Shown: positions 8,880-18,269 of the stretch, piece by piece
How the letters are laid out: every line of letters begins with the position of its first letter
How positions within the stretch are numbered: position 1 is the stretch's first letter
Source of the DNA: VXNE01 sp965203615
GTDB lineage: Bacteria > Pseudomonadota > Gammaproteobacteria > Pseudomonadales > Azotimanducaceae
Length of the DNA stretch: 64,000 nucleotides
Reading direction: 5' to 3'
Assembly (NCBI GenBank): GCA_965203615.1
Contig: OZ241900.1
Span: 1,364,001 to 1,428,000 of the forward strand
Notes under the pieces: generated by a model
The model's input: only the letters and a program-made list of their open reading frames with translations
Told to the model about the DNA's origin: nothing
Database searches by the model: none
Made by a program: the position numbers and the translations under genes

Positions 8880-9430
8880 ACGAGATCAACCTCTTTCCCT
8901 GGCGCGAGTGGCGGCGCGAGCGCGCCCGGCGATTGTTCTTCGTCAACCTGGGACTCTCCGCCCTCGCCGCCGTCACCGTGACGCTGGCCATGGGCTGGCA
9001 ATCTGATCGCGAATCGCAACGTCTGGATCGGCGCAATGACTACCTGCGCGAGCGGATCGCCGAACTCGACCAGCGAATCTCGAATATCGGCGAGTTGAAC
9101 GACGAGACCGGGCAGATCGTGTCGCGCCTGGAGGCGGCGCTCGCGCTGCAAGGCGATCGGCGGGCGATGGTTCACGTATTCGACGCGCTCGCTCGAGCCG
9201 TGGCCGACGGCGCCCACTACACATCGGTTTCCATGACCGGGGACCTGTTCAGCGCGAGTGGAGCGGCCGCGTCCAACGATCGGGTCTCCTCGTTGATGCG
9301 CAATATCGAAGGCTCGCGCTGGTTCGCCGAGCCGAGCCTCAAGAGCATCAGCGAGACCCGCGACGGTCCACACTACGGCGGCAGATCCTCCGAGTTTGAG
9401 CTGACGTTTCGGAGGTCCCATGGCGCTTGA
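8876..9430 (+). CDS. pilN: Type IV pilus assembly protein PilN
   Basis: A 184-residue bitopic inner-membrane protein. Its start is the classic PilM-binding peptide NEINLFPWREWRRER, followed by one membrane helix (LGLSALAAVTVTLAMGW), a coiled-coil (LDRRNDYLRERIAELDQRIS) and a ferredoxin-like periplasmic domain. PilN pairs with PilO to build the alignment ring around the pilus motor. The GTG start overlaps the pilM stop as GTGA. The 3' end overlaps pilO by 11 bp. Confidence 0.95.
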   Translation: MNEINLFPWREWRRERARRLFFVNLGLSALAAVTVTLAMGWQSDRESQRLDRRNDYLRERIAELDQRISNIGELNDETGQIVSRLEAALALQGDRRAMVHVFDALARAVADGAHYTSVSMTGDLFSASGAAASNDRVSSLMRNIEGSRWFAEPSLKSISETRDGPHYGGRSSEFELTFRRSHGA

Positions 9431-10118
9431 CCGCTGGCGCGAATGGCTCGCCGAGCTACGCCAACTCGACATGAGCGATGTCGGCATCTGGCCGCGTTCC
9501 GCCAAGGCGGTGGCGCTCGCCGCCACGTTCTGCTGCACGCTCCTGGCTGGTCAGTTCTTTTTTCTCTCCGCCAAGCAAGTCGCCGCAAATGCCCGCATCG
9601 CGACGGAGGCCGACCTGAGACGCGAGTATGAACGCAAGGCGCTTCCGGCGGGAGGCCTGGAGACGGTGCGGGCGCGACACGAGCGCCTCGCGGCCGAGTT
9701 CGACGCGCTGCTGCGACAGCTACCGAAGGACACGGAGGTGCCCGGCCTGATCGAGGACATATCGAGGGCCGCGCTCGCGAACGCCCTCGTGATCGAGAGC
9801 ATCGATCTCGAGGCGGAGAGGGCGACCGGTTTCTACATGGAGTTGCCGATCAGGATCGCCGTGCGCGGCGGCTATCACGACATCGGCGCCTTCGTAGGCG
9901 ATGTCTCGGCCCTGTCCAGGATCGTGACGCTGCACGACTTCGAAATCGCGCCCGAGGACGGGTCTGACCAGCCCGACTCCATGGGGGTCGCAGACTGTGA
10001 TGGCAACGATCCACAGCCGGTGCGGTGTTCCAGGAACCATGCGCTAAGAATGGCCATCCTGGCGAAAACGTACAGCTATCTCCCACGCGTCGTAAACCGG
10101 CCCGGTGACCAGGCATGA
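9420..10118 (+). CDS. pilO: Type IV pilus assembly protein PilO
   Basis: A 232-residue inner-membrane protein with one membrane span (AVALAATFCCTLLAGQFFFL), a coiled-coil and a periplasmic domain containing the typical stretch YHDIGAFVGDVSALSRIVTLHDFEI. It forms heterodimers with PilN and contacts PilP. The region after about residue 185 is longer than in many PilO proteins and rich in Asp, Cys and Arg. It has no recognisable domain. It overlaps both neighbours, so expression is probably coupled. Confidence 0.93.
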   Translation: MALDRWREWLAELRQLDMSDVGIWPRSAKAVALAATFCCTLLAGQFFFLSAKQVAANARIATEADLRREYERKALPAGGLETVRARHERLAAEFDALLRQLPKDTEVPGLIEDISRAALANALVIESIDLEAERATGFYMELPIRIAVRGGYHDIGAFVGDVSALSRIVTLHDFEIAPEDGSDQPDSMGVADCDGNDPQPVRCSRNHALRMAILAKTYSYLPRVVNRPGDQA

Positions 10119-10678
10119 AGCGCCTGGGCCTGACCTTGGCGTTGGCGTCGGGAGTCCCCCTCGGCGCGACGGCTTGTACCGACGCCGGCTACGCAGACCT
10201 CGAAGCGTTCGTCGAGGAAACCGCGCGCAAGACTGGGCAGCAATCCGACAAGACGTATCGCGAAGTTTCTGCCGACAGGGACTTCCCCTTGTCCGGGGAG
10301 CCGTTCGTCTACGCGGCGGGCGACCTGCGCAGCCCGTTCCAGCCGCCGCCCGCACCCGCTTCGACTGCGGCCGCCGGCCTGCCGCCCATCGCTCCCGACC
10401 TGGAACGCGCGAAGGGGCACCTCGAGCGATACCCCCTCGCGCAATTGCGTCTCGTCGGCAGCCTGTCCGACCACCAGGCGCATGTCGCGCTCATTCGGGA
10501 CCCCGACGGCAGGATCCATCCGGTGGGTGTTGGAGACCACATGGGCAATGACTTCGGTCACATTCGCGCGGTCAACGACGCCGGACTCGAATTGGTCGAG
10601 ATCGTTCGCGATGCGGGCGGATGGACGGAGCGCACTCGGTTCATCCCGCTTGGCGGCGAAGAGGAGAGCGACGAGTGA
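10115..10678 (+). CDS. pilP: Type IV pilus lipoprotein PilP
   Basis: A 187-residue periplasmic protein with a signal sequence ending GATAC, a weak lipobox whose Cys at about 21 would be lipidated. A Pro/Ala-rich linker (FQPPPAPASTAAA) is followed by the beta-sandwich HR domain with LRLVGSLSDHQAHVALIRDPDGR and GVGDHMGNDFGHI. PilP ties the PilN/PilO ring to the PilQ secretin across the periplasm. ATGA overlap with pilO and GTGA overlap with pilQ show tight coupling. Confidence 0.94.
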   Translation: MKRLGLTLALASGVPLGATACTDAGYADLEAFVEETARKTGQQSDKTYREVSADRDFPLSGEPFVYAAGDLRSPFQPPPAPASTAAAGLPPIAPDLERAKGHLERYPLAQLRLVGSLSDHQAHVALIRDPDGRIHPVGVGDHMGNDFGHIRAVNDAGLELVEIVRDAGGWTERTRFIPLGGEEESDE

Positions 10679-12081
10679 ACAGGACCTGCCATTCCGTCGG
10701 AGTGCTCCTGGCGGTGTTTCTGTGTGGGGCTGCGAGTGGTTCCGGTGCGGAGGATTCTGCGGAGGGGGCAAACGGGGGTTCTCTCGTAGCGGAAGGAGAG
10801 ACAACAGGGCTCGCGCACGACGGACTCGCGACCAGCCGCGCGTCATCGGGCTACAGCGGCGAGAAGCTCTCGTTCAACTTCCAGGATATCGAAGTGCGTG
10901 CGGCGCTTCTCCTGATCGCCGACTTCGCGGGGTCCAACCTGGTCGCGAGCGATACCGTCTCCGGCAATATCACCCTGCGCCTCAAGCACGTGCCGTGGGA
11001 CCAGGCACTCGACCTGATCCTGCGCACAAAGGGGCTCGGCAAGCGCGTCGAAGGCAATGTCCTGCTGGTGGCACCAGCGGAAGAGTTGGCCGAACGCGAA
11101 AGGCTCGAGCTCACGAACCTGCGACAGCTTTCCGAACTGGCGCCGCTGCGGACCGAGTTCATACAGGTCCGCTACGCCAGCGCCTCCGACCTGTTCGGTC
11201 TGCTCACCCGGGGTGACTCGGAGACCTCGGTACTCTCCGACCGCGGCAGCGTCATTGTCGATGAGCGCACCAACGCCGTGATCCTGACGGATACGGCAGA
11301 CAACCTCGACAAAGTGCGTGGCGTGATCGCCCAGTTGGACATCCCGGTCCGGCAGGTGCAGATCGAGTCGCGCATCGTCAACGCCAACGCGAACTTCAGC
11401 GAGCAGCTTGGCGTGCGCTGGGGCGGCGGACCGCTCGATCGGACGGAATCGCCCGACGCGGAGGAAGAAAGCGGCACCGCCGCGCAGCCAGAGCACTTCA
11501 CCGTCGACCTGGGCGTATCCGGCCAGGGTGCGACGCGCCTGGGCATCGGCATCGCGGGCGGTATGGACTCGATCCTCGACCTGGAACTATCGGCGCTCGC
11601 GACCGAGGGCCATGCGGAGATCGTCGCCAGGCCCACGCTGATCACGGCCGACAAGCAACCCGCGACAATTCAGTCCGGCGTCGAGATTCCCTACCAGGAA
11701 GCGAGCAGTTCGGGCGCCACATCGACCTCGTTCAAGAACGCCGTGCTTTCCCTCGAGGTCACGCCCAGGATCACGCCCGACGAGCGCATCATCATGGACC
11801 TCCGGGTCAACCAGGACTCGATCGGCCAGGTGTTCAACGGCGTTCCCAGCATCGACACTACCGCGATCGCCACCCGCGTGCTGGTCGAGAACGGCCAGAC
11901 GCTGGTCCTCGGCGGCATGTTTCGCACGGACAGGAACTTCTCCGTCACGAAGACGCCCCTGCTGGGGGACATCCCTTACCTCGGCCGGCTGTTCCGGCGC
12001 ACCATCGAACGGGACGACAAGCAGGAACTGCTGATCTTCATCACACCCCACATCATCGACGAGGGAGGTGCTTCGATCTAG
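10675..12081 (+). CDS. pilQ: Type IV pilus secretin PilQ, short form
   Basis: An outer-membrane secretin pore for pilus exit, 468 residues from the GTG that overlaps pilP. After the signal peptide and a short low-complexity stretch come an N0/STN domain (LSFNFQDIEVRAALLLIADF, about 60-130), an N1 domain (about 150-215, RTNAVILTDTADNLDKV) and the secretin beta domain. The latter carries VEIPYQEASSSGATST, LEVTPRITPDERI and the ending TPLLGDIPYLGRLFR then LLIFITPHII. PilQ proteins of related bacteria are usually 650-770 residues and start with one or two AMIN peptidoglycan-binding domains. None is visible here. The stop codon lies in a CTAG shared with the convergent ankyrin gene. Confidence 0.95.
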   Translation: MNRTCHSVGVLLAVFLCGAASGSGAEDSAEGANGGSLVAEGETTGLAHDGLATSRASSGYSGEKLSFNFQDIEVRAALLLIADFAGSNLVASDTVSGNITLRLKHVPWDQALDLILRTKGLGKRVEGNVLLVAPAEELAERERLELTNLRQLSELAPLRTEFIQVRYASASDLFGLLTRGDSETSVLSDRGSVIVDERTNAVILTDTADNLDKVRGVIAQLDIPVRQVQIESRIVNANANFSEQLGVRWGGGPLDRTESPDAEEESGTAAQPEHFTVDLGVSGQGATRLGIGIAGGMDSILDLELSALATEGHAEIVARPTLITADKQPATIQSGVEIPYQEASSSGATSTSFKNAVLSLEVTPRITPDERIIMDLRVNQDSIGQVFNGVPSIDTTAIATRVLVENGQTLVLGGMFRTDRNFSVTKTPLLGDIPYLGRLFRRTIERDDKQELLIFITPHIIDEGGASI

Positions 12082-13517
12082 TGCTCCGACGCTGACCGGC
12101 GGCTTGCGAGATAGGCCTCGACCTCCGCCTGCCCCGCAACCGCCGCCCACTCCAGCGGCGTCCCGTCGTGGTGTGCATCGCGCGCATCCGGGCTCGCGCC
12201 GCCGTCGAGCAGCAGTTTCACCATGTCGAGGTGGCCACGGAACGCTGCCTGGTGCAGTGGAGCGGTGGGCGTGCTGTCGCCCGTGTCGGGATCGAACCCC
12301 AGGGCGAGCATGAGGCGCATCGCGTCGAGCCGGTTGGAACCCGCGGCGTCGACGATCAGTTGCGGGTCCGTATCCTGGACCTGCGCGACGAGGTCGGACT
12401 GTTCTTCCAGCAGCATCCGAGCCGTTTCCCCGTCCGCGCCCATGCAGGCGGCCGCGAACTTGCCCGCGGCATCCAGATCCGTCCTAACGGCACCGTGGTC
12501 AGCGAGATACTGCGCCAGGTCCGGATGTCCCCCGCGCATGGCCGCCTCGAACAGCGTTCGTCCGTCACCGGCGTCGATCGACAGGTCGGCCCCGTGGTCG
12601 ATCAGCAATCTCGCGCGTTCGACGTGGTGGTTGCGCACCGCCCAGCGCAACTGGTATGCGAAGACCGGCTCGGGGTTTTCCACCAGTTGGCCGTCCTCCT
12701 CGAGCAGCCAGTTATTGCGGTCTTTCCCGCTCAAGCCGTATTCGAGAAGCATCTCGAGGCACTTGCTGCCGGGCGTGAACATCGTGTTGTAGAGCGCCTG
12801 GCCATCGTTGGGATCCGCGCCAGCTTTGAGCAGGAGTCTTGCCAATGCGTCGCAGTCCTGGTGTTCCGGCTGGTTTACGGGTCCCATCTCTCCCTCGCCG
12901 AAGGCGCCCGTCAGCGCGGTGAACCGGTATTGCCCGCCCCACATGAAGTACGCGTTGGGATTGGCGCCGCGCTCGATCAGGAGTTGAGCCACCGCCAGGG
13001 TGGATCCGCCCTCGAGGTCAAGGCGCGAATAGCAGGCATAGAGCAGCGGTTCCCAGTCGAAATGGCCGCCTCGCCGGTCGACGAGGGATGGATCGACGTC
13101 AAGAAACTCCGCCACTGCCTGCGCATCGCCGACGCATGCAGCGGACCAGATGTCTCGCGTTCCGAGCGTTGGGTCGGCATCGAGCATCGATCGCGCGCGT
13201 TCGCGATTGGACAGCCTGTCGCTATGGAAATAGGTGAGACAGGCCAACTGCTGGAAGTCGGAGCCGCCGCCCTCGAGCATGATGAACGTCTCCAGTTGCC
13301 GCCAGGTCGCAAAGCCGTACCTCCTGGCTGTCACGAGTTCAGCGTCCGCGTCGGTGAAAACGCCGCCCGATCCCTCGTCGCCGGATGCGAACCGGGGGTG
13401 CAGCGCGCGGATCTCTTCCATCGCCCCGGCGTCGCCAGCCTCCCAGCGCTCGCGAAGGGTGACGGCAAGTCGCCGCATTTCGGAGCTGTCATGGTTGTCC
13501 GGGAGTTTTCTCGGCAT
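12078..13517 (-). CDS. Ankyrin-repeat protein
   Basis: A soluble protein of about 479 residues with multiple ankyrin repeats. Clear units include STLAVAQLLIERGANPNAYF, ALARLLLKAGADPNDGQALY, HVERARLLIDHGADLSIDAG, HPDLAQYLADHGAV and HLDMVKLLLDGGASPDARDA. The N-terminal 100 residues (with RYGFATWRQLETFI) lack repeats and resemble the leader seen in other bacterial ankyrin proteins. There is no signal peptide. The start at MPRKLPDN is preferred over longer in-frame extensions, which have Arg-rich, non-protein-like composition. Ankyrin domains bind proteins, but the partner is unknown. It ends tail-to-tail with pilQ using the same CTAG. Confidence 0.85.
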   Translation of the reverse strand: MPRKLPDNHDSSEMRRLAVTLRERWEAGDAGAMEEIRALHPRFASGDEGSGGVFTDADAELVTARRYGFATWRQLETFIMLEGGGSDFQQLACLTYFHSDRLSNRERARSMLDADPTLGTRDIWSAACVGDAQAVAEFLDVDPSLVDRRGGHFDWEPLLYACYSRLDLEGGSTLAVAQLLIERGANPNAYFMWGGQYRFTALTGAFGEGEMGPVNQPEHQDCDALARLLLKAGADPNDGQALYNTMFTPGSKCLEMLLEYGLSGKDRNNWLLEEDGQLVENPEPVFAYQLRWAVRNHHVERARLLIDHGADLSIDAGDGRTLFEAAMRGGHPDLAQYLADHGAVRTDLDAAGKFAAACMGADGETARMLLEEQSDLVAQVQDTDPQLIVDAAGSNRLDAMRLMLALGFDPDTGDSTPTAPLHQAAFRGHLDMVKLLLDGGASPDARDAHHDGTPLEWAAVAGQAEVEAYLASRRSASEH

Positions 13518-13780
13518 CGCCCGCCACCGGCGCGAAGTTGCGCCCACGTTCACTCGAGCCCCGAGAATATTCCGTTCACGACGCGTTCGAAACCGGTCGA
13601 GGCACCATTCCAGGCCCAGGCGGTCCGTTTTGGACCTGGCCCGCTCCCGAACGCGTCTTCGGGTACCTCTCCTGGCAACGCCGAAAGGACATTGTCTCCC
13701 ATTCATCGATAAGGCAGTCTTTCGGCGTGGAATCCCAACAAACGCCCGGAGCGAAGGCGCAACCGGGCCTCAAGGATGAG

Positions 13781-14467
13781 ATGGCCCGTGATGACACCGG
13801 GGGACAGACACTTGGCCCTCCCCTCAAGGCTGGCGTACGACTGACGCGAGCCGAGTTCGAAAGGCGGTACGCCTTGTGCCCCGACATCAAGAAGGCCGAA
13901 CTGATCGAGGGAATGGTGCGCATACCGTCCCCGGTGCGCTACGACGTTCACGGCAAGCCGCACGCCGCCATCGTGGGCCCAATGTCGGTCTACGCCGCGC
14001 ACACTCCCGGCGTCGGCGTCGCCGACAACACGACGGTTCGCCTCGACCCCGACAATGAACCGCAGCCGGATGTGATGTTGCGGATCGAGTCGCCGGCGCT
14101 CGGTCAATCCTTGATCGATGCGGACGGCTACATCCAGGGGGCACCTGAACTCGTCGCGGAGATCTCGGCAGCCAGTGCCTCCTACGATCTGGGGGACAAA
14201 CTGCGCGCTTATGCCCGCAACGGGGTTCGCGAGTACATCGTGTGGCGGACGCGCGAGCGACGCATCGATTGGTTTGCACTCGGGGAAAGTCCCCACCGGC
14301 GGCTACGCGAGGATGCTGACGGCACGGTCCACAGCCTCGTATTCCCAGGCCTGCGAATCGCTTTGACGGCCCTGCTCGAGGGTGACATGGCCAGCGTTCT
14401 CGCAAAGGTACAGGAGGGCGTTCACAGCCCGGAACACCGCGAGTTCGTATCACGATTGAGCCGATAG
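13781..14467 (+). CDS. Uma2-family (DUF820) restriction-endonuclease-fold protein
   Basis: A 228-residue PD-(D/E)xK fold protein. The core pattern is visible: KAELIEGMVRIPSPV, then EPQPDVMLRIE supplying the Asp, and PELVAEISAASASYDLGDKL with the E-x-S and Lys of the active site, followed by YARNGVREYIVW. Uma2 proteins are abundant in cyanobacteria and some symbionts and their function is unsettled. The ATG at 13781 has AAGGA 4 bp upstream. The gene lies between pilQ and aroK, which are adjacent in Pseudomonas, so it was probably inserted together with the ankyrin gene. Confidence 0.85.
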   Translation: MARDDTGGQTLGPPLKAGVRLTRAEFERRYALCPDIKKAELIEGMVRIPSPVRYDVHGKPHAAIVGPMSVYAAHTPGVGVADNTTVRLDPDNEPQPDVMLRIESPALGQSLIDADGYIQGAPELVAEISAASASYDLGDKLRAYARNGVREYIVWRTRERRIDWFALGESPHRRLREDADGTVHSLVFPGLRIALTALLEGDMASVLAKVQEGVHSPEHREFVSRLSR

Positions 14468-14550
14468 CGCCCCCCTGCCTCGATCGGTTCGCCGATAGCC
14501 ATAGGCCCTTACGCGCTAAACTATCTTCCAAACCCGCTGGTTCTGCCCCA

Positions 14551-15063
14551 ATGGCCAACCGCAACGTCTTTCTCATCGGGATGATGGCATCCGGCAAGAG
14601 CACCGTCGGCCGACACCTCGCCAAGGCGCTCAACCTGGACTTCGTCGACAGCGACAGCGTCATCGAGGACCGTGCCGGGGCGGACATTCCGTGGATCTTC
14701 GACATCGAGGGGGAAGAGAGATTCCGGGACCGCGAAGAGAAGGTCATCGAGGAGCTGACGCGACGACGAGGGGTCGTGGTCGCGACCGGCGGCGGCGTCG
14801 TGCTGCGGGAAGTCAACCGGCGCAGGCTTTCCGAAAGGGGCACGGTCGTCTACCTGAATGCCCCCTTTGAGTCCCTCGTGGCGCGGGCGCAGGGAAACAC
14901 GCGGCGGCCACTGCTCGCGGGCAGAGACGCTCGGGAAAGGCTGGCGGAACTGATGGACCAGCGCGGCGATCTGTACGCGCAGACGGCTGACATCGAAATC
15001 CGTGCGGATGAACGTTCGCCCCGCACGATCGCTGAACGGATCGTCGCCGAACTGGGGGATTGA
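14551..15063 (+). CDS. aroK: Shikimate kinase
   Basis: A 170-residue enzyme that phosphorylates shikimate with ATP in the fifth step of the aromatic amino acid pathway. It has the P-loop GMMASGKSTVG near residues 10-20, the shikimate-binding DSDSVIED region, the FRDREE motif, the VVATGGGVVL loop and the lid sequence GNTRRPLL. Length is normal. aroB starts 6 bp downstream, the standard aroKB operon. In the usual gammaproteobacterial order aroK follows pilQ directly; here two extra genes intervene. Confidence 0.97.
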   Translation: MANRNVFLIGMMASGKSTVGRHLAKALNLDFVDSDSVIEDRAGADIPWIFDIEGEERFRDREEKVIEELTRRRGVVVATGGGVVLREVNRRRLSERGTVVYLNAPFESLVARAQGNTRRPLLAGRDARERLAELMDQRGDLYAQTADIEIRADERSPRTIAERIVAELGD

Positions 15064-15069
15064 GCGAAA

Positions 15070-16164
15070 GTGGAAGCAGTCACGGATGTCGTCGTCGATC
15101 TAGGTGATCGCAGCTACCCGATTCGGATCGGTCACGGGCTGCTCGGGCGTGCCGGGCTGCTCGACGAGTACGTGCCCGGCAAACAGGCATTCATCGTCAC
15201 CAACGCAGCGGTCAGGGACCGCTACCTGGACCCGTTGCTGTCGAGCCTTCCGCAAGTGGAGGTGGAGTACGCGTGCATCGGCGACGGCGAATCGTTCAAG
15301 ACGCTGGACACCTACGCGATGCTGATGGACAGGCTCATCGCCGGGGGCCATAACCGCACGACCGTCATTATCGGCCTCGGCGGCGGCGTTATCGGCGACG
15401 TCGCGGGCTTCGCCGCCGCGACGTACCAGCGCGGCGTCGCGTTCATCCAGGTGCCGACGACACTGCTGGCGCTGGTGGACTCGTCCGTGGGCGGCAAGAC
15501 CGCCGTCAACCATCCCCGGGGCAAGAACCTGATCGGCGCGTTCTACCAGCCGCGCTGCGTGATCGCGGATATCGGCACGCTGGAGACGCTGCCGGCGCGG
15601 GAACTCAAGGCCGGGCTCGCGGAGGTCATCAAGTACGGCGTCATCCACGACGCGGCATTTTTCGATTGGCTAAGCGACAACCTCGAACGTCTGCTCGCCC
15701 TGGACACCAGGACCCTCGCCCATGCCGTTGCGACATCCTGCCGGATCAAGGCTGCGGTCGTGCAGGCCGACGAGCGCGAAACCGGGCTGCGGGCGATCCT
15801 GAACTTCGGCCACACCTTCGGTCACGCGCTGGAGTCCCTGACCGGCTACGAGCAACTGCTGCACGGCGAAGCGGTGGCGATCGGCATGGTCATGGCCGCA
15901 GACCTCTCGTCCCGCTGGGGTGAACTACCGCGTGAACATGCACGGCGAATCAAGGACCTGATCGTCCGCGCCGGCTTGCCGGTGACGCCGCCGCCGGTTT
16001 CCGCCGACGCCATGCTGGAAGCCATGGGCATGGACAAGAAGGTCGTCGACGGACGCATCCGCCTCGTGCTGACCGATTCCATCGGCATGGCGGCGCTAAC
16101 GGACCAGGCGCCGGAGGGCGCGATCCGGGACACCCTCGAAGCGGGCGACGCTCTCTGTGATTAG
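15070..16164 (+). CDS. aroB: 3-Dehydroquinate synthase
   Basis: A 364-residue NAD- and metal-dependent enzyme that converts DAHP to 3-dehydroquinate, the second shikimate-pathway step. Landmarks are VIIGLGGGVIGDVAGFAAATY, PTTLLALVDSSVGGKTAVNH, LKAGLAEVIKYGVI, LNFGHTFGHALE (metal-ligand histidines) and LLHGEAVAIGM. It starts with GTG 6 bp after aroK. It ends 25 bp from the convergent EF-G-like gene. Confidence 0.97.
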   Translation: MEAVTDVVVDLGDRSYPIRIGHGLLGRAGLLDEYVPGKQAFIVTNAAVRDRYLDPLLSSLPQVEVEYACIGDGESFKTLDTYAMLMDRLIAGGHNRTTVIIGLGGGVIGDVAGFAAATYQRGVAFIQVPTTLLALVDSSVGGKTAVNHPRGKNLIGAFYQPRCVIADIGTLETLPARELKAGLAEVIKYGVIHDAAFFDWLSDNLERLLALDTRTLAHAVATSCRIKAAVVQADERETGLRAILNFGHTFGHALESLTGYEQLLHGEAVAIGMVMAADLSSRWGELPREHARRIKDLIVRAGLPVTPPPVSADAMLEAMGMDKKVVDGRIRLVLTDSIGMAALTDQAPEGAIRDTLEAGDALCD

Positions 16165-16189
16165 GTGACCGTCGCCCGTTCCGGTTTCC

Positions 16190-18226
16190 TTAGTCCCCCT
16201 TCCGAAACGCGCTGACGAGCGCGTCCTGATCGGTCGCCGGCACCTGGGCGTAATGGCTGAACGCCATGCTGAAAGCGCCTTCGCCGCCCGAGATGGAGTT
16301 GAGCCGCGAGTGATAGCCCTGCACTTCCTTCAGCGGCGCCTGTCCCGACACTTCCGCGCGTCCGCCGGCCAGGCCGTTGGTGCCCTTGATCGATCCCCGC
16401 ATGCTCGACAGATCGCCCGCGACGTCGCCCATGCAGTGATCGGGAACCGTCACCGTGATATCGACGACCGGTTCCATGACGATCGGCCTCGCGGCCCGCA
16501 CCGCGTTGATGAACGCCTGCTTGCCCGCCGCCACGAAAGCGACCTCTTTCGAGTCCACGGAGTGGTGCTTGCCGTCGTAGACCGTCACCCGGACATCCTG
16601 CAACGGATGGCCCGAGATGGCACCGCCGGCGATGACTTCGCGCACGCCCTTCTCGACCGCGGGGATGAATTGGGACGGGATCACCCCGCCCACCACAGCG
16701 TCGACGAAATCGAAGCCCTCGCCGCGGGGTAGCGGCTCGACCCGCAGGTACACTTCACCGAATTGCCCTGCTCCACCGGTCTGCTTCTTGTGCCGGTGGT
16801 GCCCCTCGGCCTTCCCCAGGATGGTCTCTCGATAGGCGATGGAAGGCAGCGACGTCTTGAGAGAGATGCCGTACTTTTCCGCGACCTCGTCGAGCGTGAT
16901 GCGCAGATGCAATTCACCGATGCCGCGCAGCACCGTCTCGTTCATCGACGCGATCTGTTCCAGGCGCAGGGAGGGATCTTCTGCGCACAGTGTCGTTACC
17001 GCCTCGTTCGCCTTCTGTGCTTCGACGTCGGTTTCGGCGGCGATCGCGCGTCCGTACATCGGTTCCGGCAATGCCATCGACTTGAGGTGAATGCCGTTCC
17101 CATCGCGGCCATCGTGCAGGACCGCGTCGAACCGCATGTCTTCGGCCCGGGGAATCGCGCAGATGTCGCCCGGTATCGCCTCATCGACCTCGATCTGCTC
17201 GGCGCCATTGAGTTTCAGAAGGTGGCCGATCTTGAATGGCTTGCGCTCGCCGCCAACGTAAATTTGCCCGCCTCGTCGCACGGTGCCCTGGTGATTGCGA
17301 ACCGTCGCCATGCGTCCACGGAAAGGATCGATATCGACCTTGACGACATGCGCCACCGCATGCAGGGCCGGATCCGGTGTGATCGGCGCGGGCTCCGTAT
17401 TTTCGCCTTCGCCCAGCAAGAAAGCCGGTGGGTTGCCTTCCTTCGGATTCGGCATGAAGCGCTCGAATATGTCGAGCAGTTCCGGCACGCCGGCACCGGA
17501 CGTGGCCGACGTGAAACAGATCGGCACCAGGTGTCCTTCCCGCAACGCCTTCTCAAAGGGTTCGTGCAACTGTTCCGGCGCGACTTCGCCCTCCTCCAGG
17601 TATAGCTCCATCAGGTCGTCGTCGACCTCGACCACCTGGTCGACAATCTGCTCATGGGCGGCTTCCGCCGAGCCGAAGTCCGGGTCGGCGCCGTTTGGTT
17701 CGAAGAACACATCGACCACCTTCGTCCCGCCGTCCGCGGGCAGGTTGATCGGCAGGCATTCCGAGCCAAACGCGTCCCGGATCTGTTCCACGACTGCGCC
17801 AACATCTGTATTGGGGGCGTCGATCTTGTTCACGACGATCATGCGGCACAGGCCCTGTGCTTCGGCCGCCTCCATGAACTGTTGCGTCATCGGCTCGATG
17901 CCCGCTGCCGCATCGACGACCACGGCGGCGGTTTCCACCGCGGGAAGCACCGAGAGCGTTCTTCCCTGGAAGTCCGGATATCCGGGAGTGTCGACGAGGT
18001 TGACGTGGGCGCCGTCGTGATCAAGGTGACAGAAGGCGGCGCGCAGCGAGTGTTTCAGTTCCCTTTCGCGGGGATCGTAATCGGAAACGGTATCCCCGGT
18101 ATCCACGGATCCCCTGTTAGCGATCCTGCCTGCCGCGTGCAGCAGGGCTTCGTTCAGTTCGGTTTTGCCCGCGCCAGCGTGTCCTACCAGCGCGATGTTA
18201 CGGATCTCTTCGGTGGTATACGCCAC
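16190..18226 (-). CDS. Elongation factor G-like translational GTPase (EF-G2 type)
   Basis: A 678-residue EF-G paralogue. It has G1 GHAGAGKTEL, G3 DTPGYPDF and G4 NKID, followed by EF-G domains II-V (GELHLRITLDEVAEKYG, GGAGQFGEVYLRVEPLP, PVVDITVTVPDHCMGDVAGD). The switch-I region is divergent and, compared with canonical EF-G, the protein is slightly shorter, like the EF-G II/FusA2 subgroup. Members of this subgroup often lack full translocase activity and may act in recycling or stress. A strong Shine-Dalgarno, AAGGAGG, precedes the GTG start. It lies 89 bp after gltD on the same strand, with a possible weak terminator between. It is not the str-operon fusA, since no rpsG or tuf is nearby. 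Confidence 0.9.
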   Translation of the reverse strand: MAYTTEEIRNIALVGHAGAGKTELNEALLHAAGRIANRGSVDTGDTVSDYDPRERELKHSLRAAFCHLDHDGAHVNLVDTPGYPDFQGRTLSVLPAVETAAVVVDAAAGIEPMTQQFMEAAEAQGLCRMIVVNKIDAPNTDVGAVVEQIRDAFGSECLPINLPADGGTKVVDVFFEPNGADPDFGSAEAAHEQIVDQVVEVDDDLMELYLEEGEVAPEQLHEPFEKALREGHLVPICFTSATSGAGVPELLDIFERFMPNPKEGNPPAFLLGEGENTEPAPITPDPALHAVAHVVKVDIDPFRGRMATVRNHQGTVRRGGQIYVGGERKPFKIGHLLKLNGAEQIEVDEAIPGDICAIPRAEDMRFDAVLHDGRDGNGIHLKSMALPEPMYGRAIAAETDVEAQKANEAVTTLCAEDPSLRLEQIASMNETVLRGIGELHLRITLDEVAEKYGISLKTSLPSIAYRETILGKAEGHHRHKKQTGGAGQFGEVYLRVEPLPRGEGFDFVDAVVGGVIPSQFIPAVEKGVREVIAGGAISGHPLQDVRVTVYDGKHHSVDSKEVAFVAAGKQAFINAVRAARPIVMEPVVDITVTVPDHCMGDVAGDLSSMRGSIKGTNGLAGGRAEVSGQAPLKEVQGYHSRLNSISGGEGAFSMAFSHYAQVPATDQDALVSAFRKGD

Positions 18227-18269
18227 TTCAAGCCCTCCTTGTAATCACCCCATGGGCGAATATAAACCC

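Noticed and set aside
12168..13712. 514-codon plus-strand frame opposite the ankyrin gene
   Set aside because: Contains no recognisable domain, whereas the minus strand shows five clear ankyrin units.
16190..18226. Main elongation factor G (fusA of the str operon)
   Set aside because: No rpsL, rpsG or tuf is adjacent and the protein is the shorter, divergent EF-G2 type.
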